Shown: one piece after another, positions 1 to 5,524 of the stretch
Position numbering within the stretch: the first letter of the stretch is position 1
Layout: the number at the start of each line of letters is the position of its first letter
From: an uncultured Lachnospiraceae bacterium
GTDB taxonomy: Bacteria; Bacillota; Clostridia; Lachnospirales; Lachnospiraceae
Direction: 5' to 3'
DNA: 5,735 bases
NCBI GenBank assembly: GCA_905236585.1
Contig: CAJOQZ010000355.1
Coordinates: 1-5,735, forward strand
Program-made: the position numbers and the translations under genes
The notes under the pieces: generated by a model
Databases searched by the model: none
What the model was told of the DNA's origin: nothing
The model's input: the letters and a program-made list of their open reading frames with translations, nothing else

Positions 1-538
1 CGATCTTGCGCTCTTCGCCGCCCTCCTCCAGCCAGACCTCGATGGAGGCGGACCCCAGCAGATGTCCGGCATCCACAAAACGGACCGATATGCCGTCGCA
101 GACATCCACGCGCTCATAGTAGGCGATCGATACGAAATGATCCAAGACGCCGACCGCGTCTTCCATGGTATACAGCGGAACGACTTCCGGCTTGCCCGCG
201 CGCTTCGCTTTGCGGTTGCGCCACTCCGCCTCATATTCCTGAATATGCGCGGAATCTTTTAACATGATGTTGCAGAGTTCGCAGGTCGCCTGCGTCGCGA
301 AGATCACGCCCCGGAAGCCGTGCGCGTACAGAAGCGGAAGGAGTCCCGAATGGTCGATATGGGCGTGCGTGACAAATACATAATCCAGTTTTGCCGCGTC
401 CACCGGTATCTCCTGATTCTCATAGGTGCCCGGTCCCTGCTGCATGCCGCAGTCCACTAAGAAATTCTTCTCGCCGCAGGACACAAAATGGCAGCTCCCC
501 GTAACCTCATGATCCGCGCCGATAAATGTCAGTTTCAT
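1..538 (-). CDS. MBL-fold metallo-hydrolase, beta-CASP/RNA-specificity type (5' part only, cut by left window edge)
   Basis: Translating the minus strand from the ATG at 538-536 gives 179 open codons with no stop before the window edge; the C-terminal part lies outside. The protein opens with MKLTFIGADHEVTGSCH, the usual first strand of this family. Visible metallo-beta-lactamase motifs are D29 (LVDCGMQQG), the zinc-binding H58-A-H-I-D-H63, and H159 in DAGHLLGSA. The segment at about 95-125 (KDSAHIQEYE to PLYT) resembles the insert found in the YSH1/CPSF-like (COG1236) group. By family knowledge such proteins are zinc-dependent nucleases acting on RNA, but the beta-CASP domain is beyond the edge, so RNA activity is inferred. 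A full-length relative would be roughly 500 residues or more. The gene follows ftsZ after a hairpin terminator and has its own strong SD, so it is probably not a core member of the division operon. Family call firm, substrate unknown. Confidence 0.88.
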   Translation of the reverse strand, partial: MKLTFIGADHEVTGSCHFVSCGEKNFLVDCGMQQGPGTYENQEIPVDAAKLDYVFVTHAHIDHSGLLPLLYAHGFRGVIFATQATCELCNIMLKDSAHIQEYEAEWRNRKAKRAGKPEVVPLYTMEDAVGVLDHFVSIAYYERVDVCDGISVRFVDAGHLLGSASIEVWLEEGGEERKI

Positions 539-544
539 ACAATT

Positions 545-552
545 CCCCCTTT
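545..552 (-). promoter_or_regulatory. Ribosome binding site of the MBL-fold hydrolase
   Basis: The minus strand reads AAAGGGGG followed by six bases (AATTGT) and then ATG at 538. This is a G-rich Shine-Dalgarno at normal distance, and it fixes the start that gives the expected N-terminal strand of the family. Confidence 0.7.
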
Positions 553-570
553 GCAATTCTCCCCTCTTTT

Positions 571-608
571 AACCACAAAGCCCCCGTACAAAAACGATGT
601 ACAGGGGC
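571..608 (-). terminator. Intrinsic terminator after ftsZ
   Basis: On the minus strand GCCCCTGTAC (608-599) pairs with GTACGGGGGC (589-580) over 10 bp with a single T-G wobble, around a 9-nt loop. It is followed by TTTGTGGTT (579-571). The hairpin begins 27 nt past the ftsZ stop codon. On the plus strand the stem is followed by AAAAAG, so only the leftward direction makes sense. The U-run is broken by G residues, so termination may be partial and allow read-through into the hydrolase gene. Confidence 0.75.
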
Positions 609-635
609 AAAAAGAATCCATTGCTTTACAGAAGT

Positions 636-1922
636 TTACGAATTTCTCTTCAGGAAATCCGGAACGACGATGCTCTTCTCCTTGATCGTACCGCTCGGTT
701 CGGGCGGCTTCTGCAAGCCGGAAAATGTCGGGATGGTTCCCGTACCGCCAAGCGAAGATGTCTGCGCCCCCGTCGAAGATGCCGGAGTCGTCGGCGCTGC
801 CGGCGCCGGCGTCGGCGTAATCGGGGGAATCGGCGCCGTCGTCTGCTTGACCGGAGTCGTCGGTACAACCGGCGTCACCGGCGTCGTCATCGGTCTGGTA
901 AGTCCCGGCGTCGTCGTATTAAACCGCGAGCGTACCGGCGATGACATGGACGCGTTAAAATCCCTCGCCGACACATCATCAAGCCCCGTCGCGATAACCG
1001 TAATCTTCACTTCGTCCGTCATGGAGTCGTCCCGGCAGGTACCGAAAATCAAGTTCACGGACTCGCCGACAATCTCCTGAATATAACTGATCGCCTCATT
1101 CGCGTCGGTTAAGGATACATCGCCGGTAAGGTTGACAATGATGTCCGACGCGCCGTCGATCTTCGTTTCCAAAAGCGGCGATTCCACCGCCTGCATGACC
1201 GCGTCCATCGCACGGTTGTCGCCCTTGCCAGAGCCGATCCCGATATGCGCAATCCCCTTGTCCTTCATGACGGTCTGAATATCCGCGAAGTCCAAGTTGA
1301 TAAGTCCCGGTACATTGATTAGATCCGTAATGCCCTGTACGGACTGCTGCAATACGGAATCAGCGACTTTCAATGCATCCTCGATGCTCGTCCGCTTGTC
1401 TACCAGTTCCAACAAGCGGTCATTCGGGATCACGATCAGCGTATCTACGCTTTCCTTTAACTTTTCGATGCCGCCCAAGGCGTTGACCATGCGGGTTTTC
1501 GCTTCAAAACGGAAGGGCTTCGTAACAATGCCGACCGTCAATATGCCCTGCTCCTTTGCGATCTTCGCTACGACCGGAGCCGCGCCCGTACCGGTGCCGC
1601 CGCCCATACCGCAGGTAATGAATACCATATCGGCGCCTTTTACCATTGCGGATAATTCTTCCGCGCTTTCCTCGGCGGCTTTTTCCCCGATCTCTGGCTG
1701 TCCGCCCGCGCCCAATCCTTTTGTTAACTTGTCTCCTATCGGGATCTTGTCCTCTGCCCGGCATAATTCCAATGCCTGTAAATCCGTATTGATCCCGACG
1801 AAATCGACACCGCCGATGTTCTCATCTATCATGCGGTTGATTGCGTTGTTACCACCCCCGCCGACGCCGATGACAATGATCTTCGCCTTCGAGTCTCCCT
1901 CTTGTGTAACTATCTCCAGCAA
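636..1922 (-). CDS. ftsZ: Cell division protein FtsZ
   Basis: FtsZ is the tubulin-like GTPase that assembles the cytoplasmic Z ring and recruits the divisome. The 428-residue product has the N-terminal nucleotide loop G-V-GGGGNN (19-26), the tubulin signature GGGTGTG (107-113), and the T7 synergy loop NLDFAD (209-214) with acidic residues D211 and D214 that complete the GTPase site of the next subunit. The globular core ends near 320. Residues about 325-416 form a Pro/Thr/Ala-rich linker, followed by the C-terminal peptide IVVPDFLKR (418-426), the usual docking site for FtsA, SepF or EzrA-type partners. The start is a TTG: GGAGGT lies 8 nt upstream, and MLEI is a plausible N-terminus for this family. 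An ATG 16 nt upstream is out of frame. A 109-nt gap with promoter-like elements precedes it and a hairpin terminator follows. No ftsA is adjacent. Length is somewhat above many relatives because of the linker. Confidence 0.98.
   Translation of the reverse strand: MLEIVTQEGDSKAKIIVIGVGGGGNNAINRMIDENIGGVDFVGINTDLQALELCRAEDKIPIGDKLTKGLGAGGQPEIGEKAAEESAEELSAMVKGADMVFITCGMGGGTGTGAAPVVAKIAKEQGILTVGIVTKPFRFEAKTRMVNALGGIEKLKESVDTLIVIPNDRLLELVDKRTSIEDALKVADSVLQQSVQGITDLINVPGLINLDFADIQTVMKDKGIAHIGIGSGKGDNRAMDAVMQAVESPLLETKIDGASDIIVNLTGDVSLTDANEAISYIQEIVGESVNLIFGTCRDDSMTDEVKITVIATGLDDVSARDFNASMSSPVRSRFNTTTPGLTRPMTTPVTPVVPTTPVKQTTAPIPPITPTPAPAAPTTPASSTGAQTSSLGGTGTIPTFSGLQKPPEPSGTIKEKSIVVPDFLKRNS
773..915 (-). 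repeat. Low-complexity Pro/Thr-coding tract within ftsZ (linker)
   Basis: This part of ftsZ encodes most of the disordered linker and is built from short GC-rich words such as CCGGCGTC and GTCGTC. The 13-base string CCGGAGTCGTCGG occurs exactly at 782-794 and again at 851-863, and each copy encodes a Pro-Thr-Thr-Pro unit. There is no regular period. It also produces arginine-rich and glycine/valine-rich open frames in other frames, which are artefacts. Confidence 0.6.
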
Positions 1923-1930
1923 GGTCCGCT

Positions 1931-1936
1931 ACCTCC
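1931..1936 (-). promoter_or_regulatory. Ribosome binding site of ftsZ
   Basis: The minus strand carries a perfect GGAGGT, then eight bases (AGCGGACC), then the TTG at 1922. This strong site decides the TTG start. The ATG overlapping the SD itself (AATGGAGGT) is in another frame and has no SD of its own. Confidence 0.8.
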
Positions 1937-1946
1937 ATTTCGTCAA

Positions 1947-1993
1947 ACTATATCATCGCCTACTATCTTATCGGTTTTTGCGTAAATTTACAA
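1947..1993 (-). promoter_or_regulatory. Candidate sigma-A-type promoter(s) for ftsZ in the divIB-ftsZ gap
   Basis: Two candidate elements are visible on the minus strand. The first is TTGTAA (1993-1988), a 17-bp spacer and TAAGAT (1970-1965); each hexamer matches four of six consensus positions, and it would give a leader of roughly 35 nt. The second is an extended -10, TGATATAGT (1955-1947), where TATAGT matches five of six but no good -35 lies upstream. It would place the transcript start only a few bases before the SD, so the first is more comfortable. The 109-nt gap (1923-2031) is AT-rich compared with the genes around it. The sites are read by eye only. Confidence 0.4.
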
Positions 1994-2031
1994 CCCTATT
2001 TTCCGAAAAGTGAATTAGTTTATTTGTGATT

Positions 2032-2847
2032 TTACTTTTCTTCATCAAACACAATATCTGTATTTTCCTGTGTCCATTCTTCTAAATGTAGTGTCCCGCG
2101 CTTCCCCTCAATGTAGGGCATAACGTAAGGCAGCCGTTTGATCTTGTCTGATATGTTCGCCCGCGTTCCTAAGTTGATCATAATATCGCCGTAGGTAAGA
2201 AGAATCGTCCCGTCTTCGGTAAAAGAGATCACGCTCACCGACAGATCTTCGGATTTCAGTCCGCGCTGAATCGCAAGCAGCGTCCGCCGGTTGGATTTGC
2301 CGACGTTAAGTGCCGAGCCGATCTGCGGCTTCTTTGGCACAAGCCCTTCGACACGGACGCTTCCGCCGAGAAGCGACTGCGACACTTCGTAAACGTTTCC
2401 GTCGTCGTCATAATAGACATAGCCGTATTTCTCACTCGGAATATAGCCCAAAAACCGTTTTTCCACCGCCTCGATGGATACGGTATGCAGATTCTTCAAG
2501 GTCACGTTGAACTTCGCGATAAACGGCACGTTCTCCACCGGCATGATCAAATTTTTCAGATACACATAAACCGCGTTCGTCGAATACTCGTCATCTAAGA
2601 TAAAACCTTTGATCTCCTCGTCCGAATAAATTTCGGTACCGTCGCATTCAACGTTTTTTACATCGCAGAAATAGATGGAAAAAAGAACCCCGCCGCCGCC
2701 GAGGAAGATAAGCAGCAAAAAAAAGATCAGAAAATAAAACCCGAATCCGTGTCCGTGCCGCTCTTTTTGCTTCTCCTTTTTCTTCGCTTTCTTATTCTCT
2801 TTTAATACTTTTTTTAGCGGTTTTTGTCCGCTTCCTTTTTTTGCCAT
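2032..2847 (-). CDS. divIB: Cell division protein DivIB/FtsQ
   Basis: DivIB (FtsQ in Gram-negatives) is a single-pass membrane protein that works with FtsL and DivIC to control the septal synthase FtsW and its PBP partner. The 271-residue product has a cytoplasmic tail with 14 Lys/Arg in the first 30 residues. One membrane segment follows at about 36-60 (rich in F, I and L, with a GGGG run at 50-53). A POTRA-like domain comes next at about 61-130 (starting CDVKNVECDG), then a beta domain to about 255 and a short acidic tail. This order and length fit DivIB. The ATG start lies 12 nt after the ftsW stop, with a modest purine-rich SD (GAAGAG) ahead. Two runs of seven A occur within the first 40 bases of the coding strand. 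Sequence conservation in this family is low, so the call rests on architecture and position between ftsW and ftsZ. Confidence 0.9.
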   Translation of the reverse strand: MAKKGSGQKPLKKVLKENKKAKKKEKQKERHGHGFGFYFLIFFLLLIFLGGGGVLFSIYFCDVKNVECDGTEIYSDEEIKGFILDDEYSTNAVYVYLKNLIMPVENVPFIAKFNVTLKNLHTVSIEAVEKRFLGYIPSEKYGYVYYDDDGNVYEVSQSLLGGSVRVEGLVPKKPQIGSALNVGKSNRRTLLAIQRGLKSEDLSVSVISFTEDGTILLTYGDIMINLGTRANISDKIKRLPYVMPYIEGKRGTLHLEEWTQENTDIVFDEEK

Positions 2848-2859
2848 GTAATCTCTTCT

Positions 2860-4119
2860 TTATTTCATGGATATCCCCCGCGAGACGGACATCGCAATTC
2901 CCATTTCCGCCATCAAAATTGCCAGCGACGTACCTCCGTAGCTGATAAACGGCAGGGTGATCCCGGTGTTCGGGATCGAGTTCGTAACGACTGCGATATT
3001 AAGGAGCACCTGCAGCGCGATATGCACCATGATCCCGATCACAAGGAATGACCCGAAGGTATCCTTGGCGTTGATCGCAATAATCATAAACCGCCACAAC
3101 AGCAGTATATACATCAAGATCACGCAGACCGCGCCGAAGATTCCCAGTTCCTCGCAGATGATCGAAAAAATCATGTCATTCTGCGCCTCGGGGACGTAGC
3201 CTAACTTCTGCATGCTCTCGCCCAGGCCCTTTCCGAACAGTCCGCCCGAACCGATCGCATACAACCCCTGCAGGGTCTGATATCCCCTCTCATAATCCTC
3301 CGGGTGCAGCCAGATATCGATCCGCTGGCTCCGATAGCCAGCCATCATGATAAAAAGCAAAATCCCGGCAACGCCCGCCGCGCCGATTACAATAAAAATG
3401 CGGATATCGGGCGAAGCGATAAAAAGCATGGCAAACGCAATCCCCATGATGATGACCGCCGTCGAAAGATTCGAGTAGGCGACCAAAACAACCGCCGGAA
3501 TAATGATCGCGAACAGACGCAAAACGTTCGTGCTGTCGCTTAAATTCTTCGCGTATCGGGAAATCAGATACGCCATTAAGATAATGACCGACACTTTCGC
3601 GATCTCGGACGGCTGTACCGAAATGCCGCCGATATACAGCCAGCGCGACGAGTTATTAAGTGCGGTTCCTTTGAAAATAACCAGCGTACATAGCGCAAGC
3701 GATACATAGTAAAGCGCCCATGCGAACCGCGAAAGCATGCGATAGCCGATGATATTGACCGCTACGATCGCCGCCGCTCCCAGGCCTGCCGCGAATATCT
3801 GCTTTTTCAAAAAATACAGGGAATCGTCATGCTTTAGGGTCGCCATATAAGCGCTCGTCGAATAGAGCATAACCAGCCCGAACGCAAATAAAAGCATCAC
3901 CATGACGAGCAGTCCGTAATCAAAATACTGCACGCCCTCCCACTTCAGTTCCGTCGCCCCGGACTGCGCGGGATGATCCGCATACGCTTCTTCCTCCTGG
4001 CGACGGCGCTTTGCTATCGCACGTTCCTTTGCCGCGCTCCGCCGCTCCTTCTTCGCTCTTGCGGTTGTATTCGATTTTCGTTTTTTAGGCAGTCGAGCCG
4101 CCGTTTTTGTTCTTGCCAT
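2860..4119 (-). CDS. ftsW: FtsW/SpoVE-type SEDS peptidoglycan glycosyltransferase
   Basis: SEDS proteins polymerise lipid II into glycan strands in the cytoplasmic membrane, together with a class B PBP. The 419-residue product has a highly basic cytoplasmic tail (residues 1 to about 64), then about ten membrane segments beginning near 67. Family signatures are visible: SRWLYIGGISVQPSEIAK (158-175), the large extracellular loop at about 261-322 carrying PEAQNDMIFSIICEELG (310-326) with the probable catalytic D315, and TGITLPFISYGGTS (385-398) near the end. Position after murD and before divIB supports the division role (FtsW, or SpoVE if the organism sporulates) over the elongation paralogue RodA. 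The ATG start is 21 nt after the murD stop, with a weak SD (AGG only 4 nt away). No other in-frame ATG occurs before residue 73, inside the first membrane segment, so the long tail is probably real. Confidence 0.95.
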   Translation of the reverse strand: MARTKTAARLPKKRKSNTTARAKKERRSAAKERAIAKRRRQEEEAYADHPAQSGATELKWEGVQYFDYGLLVMVMLLFAFGLVMLYSTSAYMATLKHDDSLYFLKKQIFAAGLGAAAIVAVNIIGYRMLSRFAWALYYVSLALCTLVIFKGTALNNSSRWLYIGGISVQPSEIAKVSVIILMAYLISRYAKNLSDSTNVLRLFAIIIPAVVLVAYSNLSTAVIIMGIAFAMLFIASPDIRIFIVIGAAGVAGILLFIMMAGYRSQRIDIWLHPEDYERGYQTLQGLYAIGSGGLFGKGLGESMQKLGYVPEAQNDMIFSIICEELGIFGAVCVILMYILLLWRFMIIAINAKDTFGSFLVIGIMVHIALQVLLNIAVVTNSIPNTGITLPFISYGGTSLAILMAEMGIAMSVSRGISMK

Positions 4120-4140
4120 ACAACCTAAATTTTACAAAAC

Positions 4141-5493
4141 CTAATGATACGACCGTGCGTGCGCCGCAAATGCATCGCCGCGCACTTCATAATTTTTGAA
4201 CATATCCCAGCTCGCACAGGCAGGAGACAAAAGCACCGCGTCTCCGTCATTCGCCCGCGCAAAGCATACATCCATCGCCTCTTCCAACGTCTTGCAGCAG
4301 AAGACGTAGGTAAAACCTCTTTCCTTTGCCGTCTGCGCGATGGCTTCCTTCGTCTCGCCAATCAAGGCGAGGGTTTTTACCTTGTCGCCGAAACTGTCGA
4401 TCCATTCGGTAAAATCCGCATGCTTATCATATCCGCCGCCGATCAGATGCGTCGGGCGTTCCATTGCCTGCACCGCCTTGATGGCGGCGTCCGGGTTCGT
4501 CCCCTTCGAATCGTCGTAAAAGGCAATCCCGTTTGTTTCGCAAATAAACTCGATCCGGTGCGCTACGGCACGAAAGCCGCGCATCGCCTCTGCGATTATT
4601 TCATCCGGAACGCCGAGCGCCGAGCCAAGCGCCCACGCCGCGAGCGCGTTTTCATAATTGTGGATGCCTAAAATATTAAGTTCCTTAACATCTAAAAGAT
4701 GCGTCCTGCCGCCGTCCGCCGTCCGGTACAGTGCGCCGTCCTCATAAATATATCCGCCCGCAAGCGCCGTTTTGCTTGAAAACCAGATCACCCTACAGCC
4801 GCATGACGCTTCCCCGAAGGCGCGGAGCGCCTCATCATCATAGTTTAATACGCACACGTCTTCTTTTGACTGGTTCTTCGTAATGCTTTCTTTAACGGCG
4901 ATATAGTTTTCCATCGTATGGTGCCGGTCGAGATGGTCGGGCGTAATGTTAAGAATCGCCGACGCTTTCGGCGCAAAGGTATCCGCCGTCTCTAACTGGA
5001 AACTTGAAATCTCCGCCACAACAACCGTTTCGTCCGTCGTATCCGCCGCAACCGATGTATAGGGGATGCCGATATTGCCGACCACTTTGACGTCCGCGTA
5101 ATGCCGTTTTAAGATCTCTCCTGTAAGCGCCGTCGTCGTCGTTTTCCCATTCGTTCCGGTGATCGCGCAGACCGTACCTTTTCCGAAGGTATACGCCAGT
5201 TCCACTTCGCCCGAAATATGCGCGCCCGCTTCTTTTAAGCGCCGTACATAATCTTTTTCGACCGATACGCCGGGGCTTAAGACTACGACGCCAACCGTAT
5301 CATAAAGTTTTTCGGGGAACGCCCCGCAAACAATCTCGGCTTTTTCAAGGAACGGATGTTTTTCGAAGAGCGCATCCGTATCAAGCGACGCGTTCTCATC
5401 ATAGAGGATAAACGCTTTTTCTTTTTTCGCCAAAAGTTCGCACGCCGCAATTCCGCTGACACCGCTGCCGACAACCAAAAATTTCCCATCCAA
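4141..5493 (-). CDS. murD: UDP-N-acetylmuramoyl-L-alanine--D-glutamate ligase MurD
   Basis: MurD is the cytoplasmic ATP-dependent ligase that adds D-glutamate to UDP-MurNAc-L-Ala in peptidoglycan precursor synthesis. The 450-residue product has the usual three domains. The N-terminal UDP-substrate domain opens with VVGSGVSGIA (7-16). The central ATPase domain has P-loop GTNGKTT (113-119), the E161-I-S-S-F-Q-L-E168 motif and the lysine expected to be carbamylated, K201 in AVKESI. It also has GIHNYENALAA (276-286) at the inter-domain region. The C-terminal ligand domain has YDDSKGTNPDA (326-336) and LLSPACASWDMF (421-432). All key residues appear intact and the length is typical. The start is a TTG with GAGGAG 6 nt upstream; an ATG four bases further in is out of frame. 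It follows mraY by 31 nt and precedes ftsW by 21 nt, consistent with one operon. Confidence 0.97.
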   Translation of the reverse strand: MDGKFLVVGSGVSGIAACELLAKKEKAFILYDENASLDTDALFEKHPFLEKAEIVCGAFPEKLYDTVGVVVLSPGVSVEKDYVRRLKEAGAHISGEVELAYTFGKGTVCAITGTNGKTTTTALTGEILKRHYADVKVVGNIGIPYTSVAADTTDETVVVAEISSFQLETADTFAPKASAILNITPDHLDRHHTMENYIAVKESITKNQSKEDVCVLNYDDEALRAFGEASCGCRVIWFSSKTALAGGYIYEDGALYRTADGGRTHLLDVKELNILGIHNYENALAAWALGSALGVPDEIIAEAMRGFRAVAHRIEFICETNGIAFYDDSKGTNPDAAIKAVQAMERPTHLIGGGYDKHADFTEWIDSFGDKVKTLALIGETKEAIAQTAKERGFTYVFCCKTLEEAMDVCFARANDGDAVLLSPACASWDMFKNYEVRGDAFAAHARSYH

Positions 5494-5499
5494 TTTACA

Positions 5500-5505
5500 C
5501 TCCTC
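5500..5505 (-). promoter_or_regulatory. Ribosome binding site of murD
   Basis: GAGGAG on the minus strand, six bases (TGTAAA) before the TTG at 5493. It decides the TTG start, which gives the expected MurD N-terminus directly before the VVGSGVSG nucleotide-binding loop. Confidence 0.75.
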
Positions 5506-5524
5506 TTTTCTGCAAAAATACTAT

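Noticed and set aside
62..262. Plus-strand open frame of 66 codons near the left edge
   Set aside because: Antisense to the hydrolase gene, which shows clear zinc-binding motifs on the minus strand.
550..598. Possible promoter for the hydrolase (TTTTTG, 17 bp, TAAAAG on the minus strand)
   Set aside because: The match to -35 and -10 consensus is poor and the spacer runs through the terminator hairpin; not strong enough to annotate.
597..944. Arginine-rich open frame on the plus strand (115 codons), and a similar one on the minus strand at 650-868
   Set aside because: Both are frame shadows of the Pro/Thr linker of ftsZ; the CGN-rich reading follows from the CCGNCG repeats.
526..1080. Long plus-strand open frame of 184 codons, rich in Gly and Val
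   Set aside because: It is antisense to the end of ftsZ and to the terminator. Its composition comes from the GC-rich linker repeats, it has no credible SD or known motif, and ftsZ is certain on the other strand.
1297..2013. Plus-strand open frame of 238 codons opposite the ftsZ core
   Set aside because: Antisense to the highly conserved GTPase domain, low complexity in Ser and Pro, no family resemblance and no SD.
2005..2040. Inverted repeat GAAAAGTGAA / TTTACTTTTC around the divIB stop codon
   Set aside because: The stem is AT-rich with a 16-nt loop, has an A-C mismatch on the transcribed strand, and lacks a following U-run, so it is not a convincing terminator or operator.
4144..4671. 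Plus-strand open frame of 175 codons opposite murD
   Set aside because: Antisense to the conserved C-terminal domain of MurD, with no recognisable motif.
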